Origin: CBDEGK01 sp965237855
Lineage (GTDB): Bacteria > Pseudomonadota > Gammaproteobacteria > Pseudomonadales > Halieaceae
Direction: 5' to 3'
NCBI GenBank assembly: GCA_965237855.1
Contig: CBDEGK010000004.1
Coordinates: forward strand, 434,001 to 498,000
DNA length: 64,000 nt
The notes under the pieces are model-generated. The model worked only from the letters and a program-made list of their open reading frames with translations, made no database searches and was not told the origin of the DNA. Both the position numbers and the translations under genes were made by a program. Of the stretch, positions 9,057-18,480 are shown piece after piece. Each line of letters opens with the position of its first letter. Position 1 is the stretch's first letter.

Positions 9057-10499
9057 TCAGGGGATTATCTCAAACAATACCACGGCCTTGGATTCTGCGG
9101 CTTTGCGGGCATGTTGGCTGGATTCAAGCCGTTCCAGTAATAGCACATGACCGCGATTTACCACCAACCAACGACTGTCGAAAGTCTCCTGCACCAACAG
9201 GGCAATATCCCCCGGCCAGGGGAAATTCGGCGCCGCCAGCTGCCACCAGAGGGCGAAGCGCGGTTGGTCTGCAAAGGCCAGGTAGCTGGCATCGAGACCA
9301 GCGACGAAGCGAAAGGCACCATCTGGCCACAACAACATGGGGAAGTCGGGCCAGTGGGAATTCACAACCAGCTCACCGCGGGCCGCGTGCTCGACCAGGA
9401 ATTGGCTAACTTCCCGATAATCCGCCACATCAAAGCGTGGCGCCGAGTTGATCAAGCGACCGGCCTGCCAGCCAGTCAACAGCAGAAGTGCAAGTAACAT
9501 GCTGGCCAGAGCTGCCGGCGCTACGGGTTTGCCGTGACGAGTGTAGATCACTGCCGCAGTGATTACCGCCAGCGGCGCATAATACTCGACAAACCGCCAG
9601 GAGCCGACAAACAGGCCGAGAAACAACAATGTGACGCCCATTAATAGCAGGCTGAGTTTATCTCTGCGCCATCCAGACCACCCCAGCCAGCCGGCGGCAA
9701 GTAGTAGCAAATGGGCCGGCCAGGCCTGTTGCAGCACCTCCAACGGGGCCAGCTGTAACCATTCAGTGCCGGCCATGCCCGGAATGTCGGTGGTAGTTTT
9801 GTACAGGGTGTGAAACAACAGGTAGCTGATATTTTGTCCGGGCCAAGGTGTCATCAGCAATGCCACCATCACGCCCACGGCCATCCAGGCCGGGCCGCGC
9901 CAATCCAGGGTTTGACGAGAGAAATAGCAAGCGGCCAGGTACACGCCAGCAATCGGCGCCAACACCAGAGCACCGTGGTAGCTGGACATAAAGACGAAAC
10001 CGAGTAACAAACTCAGCAGTGGCTTACGCAGGTACAATACCGCCATCGATGCCAACACCAGCAGCAGTGCCAGGTTCTGTGCGCGCAGCATCATCAGCCG
10101 TCCGGGCACCACAACCGCCGCGGCAACTGCCAACAATGCCCACAATCCGGCATAGCGAACACCCGAGCGCATTAGGAAGGCGGCGATAGTCGTTGGCACC
10201 AGCGCAAAGGCCACGCTGGTCGCCAATTGAATCGCGAAAACTGGAGTGGAGAAGCGGGTCAAGGGCGCTAGCAACAAGTGCCACAACCAATGGTGGTCTG
10301 GGCCAGCCGCCCCCAGCACGGTGTAGGGTAACCAGCTAATATCGACCCACAACTGGCCCTGCGCTAGCTGCCGGCTCATCAGGAAGTGATACCAGGTGTC
10401 GGGGTCCAGTTGGCCGCCCCTCTGGGCCAACAATAGCCAGGCAAATACAAGAGACAGCCCGAACACAGCCAGCAGCTGTGCCAGGTCAGATCGCTTCAA
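9057..10499 (-). CDS. Polytopic inner-membrane protein of unknown function
   Basis: 480 residues with roughly ten to twelve hydrophobic helices from the N-terminus (LLAVFGLSLVFAWLLL) to about residue 350, then a C-terminal soluble portion. A loop after the first helix (GGQLDPDTWYHFLMSRQ) carries an Asp typical of the first extracytoplasmic loop of GT-C-fold glycosyltransferases, which makes a polyprenyl-sugar-dependent transferase one possibility, but no diagnostic motif was recognised. It starts 14 nt inside the 3' end of recJ and is probably co-transcribed with it. Substrate unknown. Confidence 0.75.
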   Translation of the reverse strand: MKRSDLAQLLAVFGLSLVFAWLLLAQRGGQLDPDTWYHFLMSRQLAQGQLWVDISWLPYTVLGAAGPDHHWLWHLLLAPLTRFSTPVFAIQLATSVAFALVPTTIAAFLMRSGVRYAGLWALLAVAAAVVVPGRLMMLRAQNLALLLVLASMAVLYLRKPLLSLLLGFVFMSSYHGALVLAPIAGVYLAACYFSRQTLDWRGPAWMAVGVMVALLMTPWPGQNISYLLFHTLYKTTTDIPGMAGTEWLQLAPLEVLQQAWPAHLLLLAAGWLGWSGWRRDKLSLLLMGVTLLFLGLFVGSWRFVEYYAPLAVITAAVIYTRHGKPVAPAALASMLLALLLLTGWQAGRLINSAPRFDVADYREVSQFLVEHAARGELVVNSHWPDFPMLLWPDGAFRFVAGLDASYLAFADQPRFALWWQLAAPNFPWPGDIALLVQETFDSRWLVVNRGHVLLLERLESSQHARKAAESKAVVLFEIIP

Positions 10500-12219
10500 G
10501 GTTCTCGACCATCAACTGCAGGCTCTCCCGACCCCGGTACTCATTGACATCCAGGCGATAGGCGATGCGAACCTGTTGTACCGCCTGGTTCGGCCATTGC
10601 GCCACATCGACATTAAAAGCGATGGCATCCAGCAGCTGCTCGGGATTGGCGGGATGAGAGAGCACCAGCTTTAAATGCCGCTCGCCGACGATGCGCTGGT
10701 GCACGAGGGCAAATTCGCCATCAAATACCGGCTCCGGAAAAAGCTGGCCCCAGGGCCCCGCGTAGCGTAACTCCCGGGCTAACGCCAGGCTCATCTGGCT
10801 ACCTTCGAGTTCACCGTCACTGTCTATGCTCGCCTCCAGTGACGCGACATCAAGCTGACTGTCAACCTGCGCCGTAAATGCAGCGCGAAATTCCTCCAGC
10901 AGATGTGCCGGCAGCGATAAACCCGCCGCCATGGCATGACCACCAAACTTGGATATCATGCCCGGGTGTTGGGTTGCCACGGCATCCAGGGCATCGCGAA
11001 TATGCAGACCCTGGATAGAACGAGCTGAGCCCTTTATTTCTCCATGGTCTCCATCGGCAAAGGCAATAGTCGGGCGATGCACACGCTCCTTGATTCGCGA
11101 GGCCAGAATGCCCACCACTCCCTGGTGCCAGCGAGGGTCATACAGGCACAGCGCCGCGGGCATTTCTGGATTGTCGTCATCGACAATCTGCTCGAGCAAT
11201 TGTAAGGCCTCTGCCTGCATGCCTTTCTCGATCTGCTGTCGGTCCCGGTTCAGCCCATCGAGTTCCGCCGCCAGTCGCGCGGCCTCGATCAAATCCTCTG
11301 CCAACAGGCAGGCAATGCCAATAGACATATCGTCGAGCCGTCCAGCCGCGTTGAGTCGCGGTCCCACCGCGAAACCAAGGTCTGTCGCCACCAGTCGACT
11401 GGCATTGCGGCCGGCAATATCCAGCAGAGCGGCAATACCCGGGCGCGCTTTACCGGCACGAATTCGCAGCAAGCCCTGTTGCACCAGTATGCGGTTGTTG
11501 TGATCCAGCGGAACCACATCGGCAACCGTGCCCAATGCTACCAGGTCCAGCACATCACCCAGGCCGGGCTCTTTGATATTCCGTTGTTCAAACCAACGGC
11601 GTCTCCGCAATTCACTGCGCAATGCTGACATCACGTAGAAAATCACCCCTACCCCGGCCAGGTTTTTGCTGGGAAATTCGCAGCCCGGTTGATTGGGATT
11701 GACGATGACGTCTGCTGCCGGCAAGTGTTTTCCAGCCAGGTGATGATCCGTGACCAGTGTGCGAATACCCAATTCCCGCGCGCGGGCGACGCCTTCAATA
11801 CTGGACATTCCGTTGTCCACAGTAATGATGATGCCGGGCTGCCTCTGCGCAGCGAGCTCAACAATCTCCGGGGTCAGTCCATAGCCGTACTCAAATCGAT
11901 TGGGTACCAGGTAATCTACATTGGAATGACCCAGGCTCCGCAACACGCTGATGGCCAGCGCGGTACTGGTTGCGCCATCGGCGTCAAAATCGCCGACGAT
12001 CAGTAGCGGCACCTCCTGCTCGAGAGCATCCGCCAGCATGCTGGCCGCCGACCGCAGACCCGACAACTGGGACGGCACAATCAATCGATCGAGCTTCAGT
12101 TCCAGTTCGGATGAATCGAGAATGCCCCGATTGGCATAAATCTGCGCCAGCACCGGGGTGGCGGCGTCCAGCAGAGAGGAATTATCGAGCGTTTCGCGGC
12201 GGCGGATACGCCGGTTCAC
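10486..12219 (-). CDS. recJ: Single-stranded-DNA-specific exonuclease RecJ
   Basis: 577 residues, standard RecJ size. It degrades single-stranded DNA 5' to 3' in recombination and mismatch repair. The DHH phosphoesterase signature is complete: IVGDFDADGATST, ITVDNG and TDHHLAG, followed by the DHHA1 domain with the GGHAMAAG motif near residue 425 and a C-terminal OB-fold. It lies between thrC and prfB, the arrangement found in Pseudomonas relatives. Confidence 0.97.
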   Translation of the reverse strand: MNRRIRRRETLDNSSLLDAATPVLAQIYANRGILDSSELELKLDRLIVPSQLSGLRSAASMLADALEQEVPLLIVGDFDADGATSTALAISVLRSLGHSNVDYLVPNRFEYGYGLTPEIVELAAQRQPGIIITVDNGMSSIEGVARARELGIRTLVTDHHLAGKHLPAADVIVNPNQPGCEFPSKNLAGVGVIFYVMSALRSELRRRRWFEQRNIKEPGLGDVLDLVALGTVADVVPLDHNNRILVQQGLLRIRAGKARPGIAALLDIAGRNASRLVATDLGFAVGPRLNAAGRLDDMSIGIACLLAEDLIEAARLAAELDGLNRDRQQIEKGMQAEALQLLEQIVDDDNPEMPAALCLYDPRWHQGVVGILASRIKERVHRPTIAFADGDHGEIKGSARSIQGLHIRDALDAVATQHPGMISKFGGHAMAAGLSLPAHLLEEFRAAFTAQVDSQLDVASLEASIDSDGELEGSQMSLALARELRYAGPWGQLFPEPVFDGEFALVHQRIVGERHLKLVLSHPANPEQLLDAIAFNVDVAQWPNQAVQQVRIAYRLDVNEYRGRESLQLMVENLEAI

Positions 12220-12228
12220 AGGCTTTGC

Positions 12229-13626
12229 TCAGGCGTTGATATTGTTGGCCATAAAGGCCTGTACCGCAGCCAGCTCATTCGGCAGCACTTCATAGCGCTC
12301 GGTCCGTTCAAACAAGTCTGCTATATGGTGCGGTAATGGCGGCTCAAAATCGACCCCGGCTTTGCTAATCGCCTCCGGGAACTTGGCCGGATGAGCTGTG
12401 GCCAGGGTAATCACCGGTGTCTGCGCATCACAACGTCCATCGCGGGCCGCTTTCACACCGATAGCGGTATGGGGATCGAGCAGGTACTCGCTGGCTTCGT
12501 ACACCGCGGCGATGGTCTGGCAGGTTTCCTCATCAGTGATGGCCTGGCTGCTGAACAACGTCCTCGCCTGCGACATGGCCGCTTCACTCAGGGTGATATC
12601 ACCGTCCTTGAGCTGCTCCATCAGTTCAGCTATTGCGGCACCATCACGTCCATACAGATCAAACAGCAGGCGCTCGAAATTGCTCGATATGGAGATATCC
12701 ATGCTCGGCGACAGGCTGTGCTGAATATCTTCCCGGGCATAGACCGCACTGGTCATTATGCGGTGCAGCACATCGTTACGATTGGTGGCAATGATGAGCT
12801 GTTTGATCGGCAAGCCCATACCCTTGGCCAGGTAGCCGGCAAAAATATCACCGAAGTTACCGGTGGGCACCGAGAAAGCCACTTCCCGCCCGGGCGCACC
12901 TACCTGCACAGCGGCGTAAAAGTAGTACACGATCTGGGCCATGATACGCGCCCAGTTGATGGAGTTCACCGCCACCAGGTTGCGATCTGCCGGCAGGAAG
13001 CTGCGGTCGGCGAAGCTGGCCTTGACCATGGCCTGGCAGTCATCGAAATTCCCCTGCACAGCGATGTTATGAATGTTGTCACCCGCCACTGTGGTCATTT
13101 GCCTGCGCTGTACATCGGACACCCTCTGGTGGGGGTGCAGGATAAATATGTCGATATTGCTGCAACGCTTGCAACCTTCAATAGCCGCCGAACCGGTATC
13201 GCCAGAGGTAGCGCCCATGATCACCACCTTGCGGTGCTGGCGCTGCAGGATGTGGTCGAGCAAGCGACCCAACAGCTGCAGGGCGAAGTCTTTAAAGGCA
13301 AGCGTGGGTCCGTGGAATAACTCCAACACCCATTCGTTGGCGCCCAACTGCACCAGGGGTGCAACCGCTTCATGACGGAACTCGGCGTAGCAATCGTGAA
13401 CAATCTGCTCCAGGTCGGTATCGGCGATAGAGCCATCGACAAAATGCCGTATGACTTCCAGCACCAGGGTCGGGTAATCCATCCCGGCCATGGCCTGAAT
13501 TTGATCCGCAGAAAACCGAGGCAGCTGCTCCGGCACGTACAGGCCGCCATCGTCGGCGAGACCAGCGAGGAGGACTTCTTCAAAATTCAATGCGGGTGCC
13601 TGGCCGCGGGTACTGATGTATTTCAT
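12229..13626 (-). CDS. thrC: Threonine synthase
   Basis: 465 residues. It converts O-phosphohomoserine to threonine with pyridoxal phosphate. The N-terminus (MKYISTRGQAPALNFEEVLL) and the PLP-lysine block GPTLAFKDFALQLLG are typical, as are GATSGDTGSAAIEG and VPTGNFGDIFAGYLAKGMGLP. It follows hom by 10 nt, so the two last steps of threonine synthesis are co-transcribed. Confidence 0.97.
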   Translation of the reverse strand: MKYISTRGQAPALNFEEVLLAGLADDGGLYVPEQLPRFSADQIQAMAGMDYPTLVLEVIRHFVDGSIADTDLEQIVHDCYAEFRHEAVAPLVQLGANEWVLELFHGPTLAFKDFALQLLGRLLDHILQRQHRKVVIMGATSGDTGSAAIEGCKRCSNIDIFILHPHQRVSDVQRRQMTTVAGDNIHNIAVQGNFDDCQAMVKASFADRSFLPADRNLVAVNSINWARIMAQIVYYFYAAVQVGAPGREVAFSVPTGNFGDIFAGYLAKGMGLPIKQLIIATNRNDVLHRIMTSAVYAREDIQHSLSPSMDISISSNFERLLFDLYGRDGAAIAELMEQLKDGDITLSEAAMSQARTLFSSQAITDEETCQTIAAVYEASEYLLDPHTAIGVKAARDGRCDAQTPVITLATAHPAKFPEAISKAGVDFEPPLPHHIADLFERTERYEVLPNELAAVQAFMANNINA

Positions 13627-13636
13627 GGTCTTACTC

Positions 13637-14953
13637 CTACCCGCCCAGGCTTTCGACGCGAATACGCGTTATCGCGCCGGCAATACTGTCCAGGGCTTCA
13701 ATGGCCGCGACCGCCGCTATCAGGTCCCCTTCCCGCACTTTATTGGTGAGGATAATAACCTGCACCTCGGTCTGGCCAACCGCTGGCTGTTTTTGAATCA
13801 GCGCTTCGATGCTGATCCCAGAGCCACTGAAAATACTGGATACGTCCGACATCACCCCGGGCTTGTCTGCCGCCCGCATCCTCAAGTAAAAGGCTGAGCA
13901 CACCTCCTCCATGGGAAGTATCGGTAGCTCGTTGATGAACGCGGGCGCAAAACCCAGGCTCTGTACCGTAGGTTGTTGATCGCTGGCCAATGCCCGGGCC
14001 AGGTCGACCACATCAGCCAGCACCGCCGAAGCCGTCGGCTCCGCACCCGCGCCAGCACCGTAATACAATGTGGGCCCCACAGCGTCGGCCTCTACCAACA
14101 CAGCATTCTTGACGCCATTGACGTTGGCCAGTAAACGACCCGCCGGTATCAGCGTGGGATGTACCCGCAATTCGATACCACCATTGGTGCGTCGTGCCAC
14201 CCCCAGGTGTTTGATGCGATAGCCCAATTGCTCCGCATAATCCACATCCTGCGGTTCTATCTTGCTGATGCCCTCGGTAAACACCCCCTCAAACTGCAAA
14301 GGCATGCCAAAAGCAATGGCGGCGAGAATGACCAGTTTGTGTGCCGCATCAATGCCCTCAACATCAAAGGTAGGATCGGCCTCGGCATAACCCAGTTGTT
14401 GGGCTTCCGCGAGCACATCGGCAAAGTCTCTTCCCTTCTCCTTCATCTCGGTGAGAATAAAGTTGCCGGTGCCATTAATGATGCCCGCCAACCACTGAAT
14501 TGAGTTACCCGCCAGGCCCTCGCGCAGCGCCTTGATAATAGGAATGCCACCCGCCACAGCTGCCTCATAGGCAATGCATACACCTGCCGCTTCTGCCTCA
14601 GCAAACAACTCGTTGCCGAATTCAGCAATCAGGGCCTTGTTGGCGGTCACGACGTGTTTGTTGTTGGCGATTGCTTCACGCACCAGTTCCCGCGCCACAT
14701 CGGTACCGCCAATCAACTCCACCACCACGTCGACTTCCGGGTCGCGGACGACTTCGAAAATATCGCGGCTGACCTTGATGCCCGCCAGCTCGCAGGCGGG
14801 GTTATCGCGCCGTGCGCCCACGTGTACCAGTTGCACCTCGCCGCTGGCGCGAGCATTAATGCTCTCGGCGTTGCGCTGCAACACCTTGACCACACCACTT
14901 CCGACAGTGCCCAGACCACAAAGGCCTATTTTCACAGTTTTCATGTCAGGCAA
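13637..14953 (-). CDS. hom: Homoserine dehydrogenase
   Basis: 438 residues. It reduces aspartate semialdehyde to homoserine. The Rossmann motif GLCGLGTVGSGV is at the N-terminus, the catalytic domain includes NGTGNFILTEM, and a C-terminal ACT domain (about 350-435, YLRMRAADKPGVMSDVSSIF) suggests allosteric control by threonine. It has no aspartokinase fusion. Its start overlaps the end of alaC by 8 nt. Confidence 0.97.
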   Translation of the reverse strand: MPDMKTVKIGLCGLGTVGSGVVKVLQRNAESINARASGEVQLVHVGARRDNPACELAGIKVSRDIFEVVRDPEVDVVVELIGGTDVARELVREAIANNKHVVTANKALIAEFGNELFAEAEAAGVCIAYEAAVAGGIPIIKALREGLAGNSIQWLAGIINGTGNFILTEMKEKGRDFADVLAEAQQLGYAEADPTFDVEGIDAAHKLVILAAIAFGMPLQFEGVFTEGISKIEPQDVDYAEQLGYRIKHLGVARRTNGGIELRVHPTLIPAGRLLANVNGVKNAVLVEADAVGPTLYYGAGAGAEPTASAVLADVVDLARALASDQQPTVQSLGFAPAFINELPILPMEEVCSAFYLRMRAADKPGVMSDVSSIFSGSGISIEALIQKQPAVGQTEVQVIILTNKVREGDLIAAVAAIEALDSIAGAITRIRVESLGG

Positions 14954-16139
14954 AGCCGTCCTTTTTGATCATGCGTTTGATATTGCGAATTGCCTGGCGG
15001 GTACGGTGCTCGTTCTCAATAAGGCCAAAGCGAACATAGCCCTCACCGCCCTCGCCGAAACCAACGCCGGGGGACACCGCCACCCTGGCTTCCTCCAGCA
15101 ATTTTTTACTGAACTCCAGGGAACCCATCTCTCTATAGAACTCGGGGATTTCCGACCACACAAACATGGTCGCCTTGGGTGGCACTACCGGCCAACCAGC
15201 GGCATTGAGTCCGTCACACAGAACATCCCGACGATTCTTATACAGCTGGGTTATATCCGCGACACAACTCTGATCCCCCTCCAGTGCCGTTATAGCCGCC
15301 ACCTGGATGGGGGTGAACATGCCGTAATCCAGGTAGGACTTCATCCGCGCCAGGGCGCCAACCAACTCGGAATTGCCGACACAGAAACCGACACGCCAAC
15401 CGGGCATGTTGTAGCTCTTGGACATGCTGAAAAATTCAACAGCAATATCTTTGGCGCCTTCGACCTCGAGGATGGAAGGCGCGCGATAACCGTCGTAGCA
15501 AAGGTCCGCGTACGCCAGGTCCTGCACCACCCAGATGCTGTGCTCCTTGGCGATAGCCACGACTTTTTCAAAGAATGGCAGTTCAACGCAGTGGGTGGTG
15601 GGATTGGAGGGGAAATTCAGCACCAGCATCTTCGGCTTGGGCCAGCTGTTGCGAATACCGTTTTCCAACTCAGCAAAGAAGTCATCTTCATCGGCCATGG
15701 GTACGTGGCGAATATCCGCACCGGCGATGACGAATCCATAGGGATGAATCGGGTAGCTGGGATTGGGCACCAGGATGGCGTCGCCGGGGCCGGTCGTGGC
15801 CAGCGCCAGGTGAGCGAGGCCCTCTTTCGAGCCGAGGGTGACAATGGCTTCGGTTTCCGGATCCAGATCCACGTCGTAACGTTTTTTGTACCAGTCGCAG
15901 ATGGCCTTGCGCAAACGCGGGATGCCCTTGGACTGGGAATAGCGGTGGGTATCTCCGCGCTGGGCGGTTTCCACCAGTTTTTCCACGATATGGGGTGGCG
16001 TCGGCTGGTCCGGATTGCCCATGCCGAAATCGATAATATCCTCGCCCGCCGCACGCGCCTGCTGCTTCAATTCGCCAATAATATTGAAGACATAGGGCGG
16101 CAGACGCCGGATTCTCTGAAATTCGCTTTCCACGGGCAT
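14946..16139 (-). CDS. alaC: Alanine transaminase (AlaC-type class I aminotransferase)
   Basis: 397 residues, PLP fold type I. The N-terminus FQRIRRLPPYVFNIIGELKQ and DFGMGNPDQPTPPHIVEKL match the AlaC/YfdZ group, and the PLP lysine lies in FSMSKSYNMPGWRVGF. Members interconvert pyruvate and alanine using glutamate. It is the first gene of the alaC-hom-thrC unit, fitting a shared amino-acid biosynthetic role; the promoter should lie in the 150 bp before the insertion sequence. Confidence 0.9.
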   Translation of the reverse strand: MPVESEFQRIRRLPPYVFNIIGELKQQARAAGEDIIDFGMGNPDQPTPPHIVEKLVETAQRGDTHRYSQSKGIPRLRKAICDWYKKRYDVDLDPETEAIVTLGSKEGLAHLALATTGPGDAILVPNPSYPIHPYGFVIAGADIRHVPMADEDDFFAELENGIRNSWPKPKMLVLNFPSNPTTHCVELPFFEKVVAIAKEHSIWVVQDLAYADLCYDGYRAPSILEVEGAKDIAVEFFSMSKSYNMPGWRVGFCVGNSELVGALARMKSYLDYGMFTPIQVAAITALEGDQSCVADITQLYKNRRDVLCDGLNAAGWPVVPPKATMFVWSEIPEFYREMGSLEFSKKLLEEARVAVSPGVGFGEGGEGYVRFGLIENEHRTRQAIRNIKRMIKKDGFA

Positions 16140-16301
16140 TTCTCAGGCTTTTTTCTGACTATAAGCGGCTAAAAACAGGGGGCAACATTATAGAGCCAGC
16201 CTACTACTGTCAACGCGGGCGGGGGGTGAAGCGACTACCACAAAAACAGCTCTTCACTTTCCTCGGCATAATCCGTATTATGCGCGCGCAGCGTGTAAGC
16301 G

Positions 16302-16342
16302 TTATTTAGTAATGTCACTTTTCCGTTATTTAGAGATGTCAC
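16302..16342 (+). repeat. Left-end subterminal repeats of the insertion sequence
   Basis: Two direct copies, TTATTTAGTAATGTCAC (16302-16318) and TTATTTAGAGATGTCAC (16326-16342), spaced 24 nt start to start. They mirror two inverted copies at the right end, the pattern expected of transposase binding sites. Confidence 0.8.
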
Positions 16343-16390
16343 TCTCAGTACAATTCCCCAAGTGTATCAGATGCTTGGGAGGAACCAGGA

Positions 16391-17713
16391 GTGACATTAC
16401 TGACAATGAGTCAAACAGAGATTACGAGGTTGCAGGTGATTATGGATGTGGCTGAACGACGCTTAACGCGAGCCCAGGCTGGTGACTTGTTGGGACTGAG
16501 TTCGCGTCAGGTTCAACGATTAGTAAACCGCTATCGCCTTGAGGGCGCGGCGGGTCTGATGTCGCGCAAACGTGGTGTCGCTAGCAATCGGAGATACCCA
16601 GGCAGTCTGCGGGAATATACGTTGAGCTTGCTTCGTGCCCAGTATGCTGATTTTGGGCCAACGCTGGCCGCGGAGAAGCTGTTGGAATGCCATGAGATCG
16701 GTTTATCGGTGGGCACGGTGCGTCAGTGGATGATCGCGGACGGCCTCTGGAAAACCCGGAAAGAACAGCGCAGCCGCGTATATCAACCAAGGCGCCGCCG
16801 GGAGTGTTACGGCGAGTTGATTCAGATTGATGGATCAGACCATCACTGGTTTGAGGAGCGTGGTCCGCGATGTACATTACTGGTGTACATCGATGACGCG
16901 ACTGGCCGGCTGATGGAGCTGCGTTTTTGTGCATCGGAATCGACCTTTGATTATTTTTACGCGACTCGTGAATATCTGGCCAATCACGGTAAGCCGGTGG
17001 CATTTTACAGCGATAAACACAGTGTTTTTAGGGTTAATAAGGGTGATGCGACAACCGGCACGGGGATGACCCAGTTCGGCCGAGCCTTGCATGAACTCAA
17101 CATCGACATCATCTGTGCAAATACCTCTCAGGCCAAGGGACGGGTTGAGCGAGCAAACAAAACACTACAGGACCGTCTGGTCAAAGAGCTTCGCCTGCGG
17201 GGTATCGACACACCCCGTGAGGCCAATGCGTTTGCCCCTGAGTTTATTGCTGATTTTAATCGCCGTTTTGGCCGGGAACCGCTTAATCCGAAGGACATTC
17301 ATCGGCCTCTGGAGTCAGACACGGATCTGGATGATGTGTTTGCCTGGCGTGAGGAACGCACGGTGAGCAACAGTCTGACGGTACAGTATGACCGGGTGGT
17401 TTATTTGTTGGAACCCAATGAACAGACGACGCCACTACGCCGCAAGAAGGTTACGGTCTATGACTATCCTGATGGCACGATTGCGATTAAACATCGAGGC
17501 TTGCCCCTGCCCTACTCCATTTTTGACAAGGTGTCGCAGGTCAATCAGGGGGCGATTGTGAGTAACAAGCGTTTAGGGGCTGTCCTGGCCTATGCCCAGG
17601 AAGAGCAGCAAAAAATGGGGTATCAACGCAGTCAAAAAGCGCCTAAGCGGCGGGGGCAGAAACAGGTCATGCAGGACAAGGTGCGCCAGGTGAATCCGGC
17701 AAGCCAGGGCTAA
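16391..17713 (+). CDS. ISNCY-family DDE transposase
   Basis: 440 residues. An N-terminal helix-turn-helix (ERRLTRAQAGDLLGLSSRQV, about 22-41) is followed by an RNase H-fold catalytic core with the acidic triad in LIQIDGSDHHW, AFYSDKHSVF and KGRVERANKTLQDRL, and a basic C-terminal tail (KAPKRRGQKQ). The frame is intact, so the element may be active. The ATG at 16391 follows GGAACCAGGA. Confidence 0.9.
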   Translation: MTLLTMSQTEITRLQVIMDVAERRLTRAQAGDLLGLSSRQVQRLVNRYRLEGAAGLMSRKRGVASNRRYPGSLREYTLSLLRAQYADFGPTLAAEKLLECHEIGLSVGTVRQWMIADGLWKTRKEQRSRVYQPRRRRECYGELIQIDGSDHHWFEERGPRCTLLVYIDDATGRLMELRFCASESTFDYFYATREYLANHGKPVAFYSDKHSVFRVNKGDATTGTGMTQFGRALHELNIDIICANTSQAKGRVERANKTLQDRLVKELRLRGIDTPREANAFAPEFIADFNRRFGREPLNPKDIHRPLESDTDLDDVFAWREERTVSNSLTVQYDRVVYLLEPNEQTTPLRRKKVTVYDYPDGTIAIKHRGLPLPYSIFDKVSQVNQGAIVSNKRLGAVLAYAQEEQQKMGYQRSQKAPKRRGQKQVMQDKVRQVNPASQG

Positions 17714-17729
17714 ACCGGACAACCACAGA

Positions 17730-17769
17730 GTGACATTTCTAAATAATTATGAGGGTGACATCTCTAAAT
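17730..17769 (-). repeat. Right-end subterminal repeats of the insertion sequence
   Basis: Two copies inverted relative to the left end: GTGACATTTCTAAATAA (17730-17746) and GTGACATCTCTAAAT (17755-17769). Confidence 0.8.
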
Positions 17770-17888
17770 GTGCTTAACACACAGCGCGACACCCGTGATT
17801 CGCATATTGAGGGCAAGGCTCGATACATCTAAGCCGCCCACAGCGATCACTTCCCCACTATTTCCAACTAACTCACAGGAGGGCCTTA

Positions 17889-18431
17889 ATGCTTGCGGCC
17901 AGAAATTTAGAGAAACTGATTGAACTAGAAAGCGATCTCAAAACCCAGTACCAGACACAATTGGACGCTAAGTCCGCCCAGATCGACGCGGGTAGCAAAG
18001 TACAGGAAGAGCAAAAAGCGACAATTGCCCGGCAATTGGAGCAAATCAAAGAGCTTTCTGCCACAGCCACTGCCAACAAGCACACTGAGCAGCTCAATCG
18101 GGAGCTCAATGAAACCTGCAGAAATCTTCAGGAGGACCTTGCCGAGCGTAAGAAACGCCTCAAGACCCTGCAAAAAGATCTTGCCGAGGAGCGTGCTGAG
18201 TTGAAGGCACTAAAGCAGTTTGACCCCGCCCGAATGAAGAAGAACCTGGACTCCAATAAAAAGAAGCTCGCGGAGAAAACAAAAGCCACTGACTTACTGC
18301 AAAAGTCGCTGAACAAGTCCAAGACTGAGAGCGCTGAATATCAGCGTACCATCAAAGAGCTGGAGGAGAAGTTGGCAAGCCTGGAAGAAGAGGCGCCAGC
18401 AGAGGCACCAGCAGAGGCTGAAATAGAGTAA
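17889..18431 (+). CDS. Coiled-coil protein of unknown function
   Basis: 180 residues, almost entirely charged heptads from about residue 5 to 165, ending in an acidic APAEAPAEAEIE tail. There is no signal peptide or membrane segment, so it is predicted to be cytoplasmic and elongated. A strong ribosome site AGGAGGG (17877-17883) sits 5 nt before the ATG, which supports real expression. It lies between the insertion sequence and a phosphodiesterase gene, on the strand opposite to the surrounding housekeeping genes. No family was recognised. Confidence 0.75.
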   Translation: MLAARNLEKLIELESDLKTQYQTQLDAKSAQIDAGSKVQEEQKATIARQLEQIKELSATATANKHTEQLNRELNETCRNLQEDLAERKKRLKTLQKDLAEERAELKALKQFDPARMKKNLDSNKKKLAEKTKATDLLQKSLNKSKTESAEYQRTIKELEEKLASLEEEAPAEAPAEAEIE

Positions 18432-18480
18432 ACAGTCACCTGTAATGACATAGCCGCCTGTATATGCTCCTATACTTCAC

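Larger units (their letters stand above)
16294..17779 (+). mobile_element. ISNCY (IS1202-like) insertion sequence
   Basis: A 1.5-kb element with one transposase gene. The outer ends form imperfect inverted repeats beginning TGTAAGC on the left and TGTTAAGC (complement) on the right, each followed by two spaced copies of a TTTAG..ATGTCAC motif. No convincing target duplication was seen by eye. Assignment to the ISNCY/IS1202 group rests on the transposase. The exact outer boundary is uncertain by a few bases. Confidence 0.75.

Noticed and set aside
14574..16172. 532-codon plus-strand open frame opposite hom and alaC
   Set aside because: Both strands of high-GC coding DNA can be open; the minus-strand products are clear homoserine dehydrogenase and aminotransferase.
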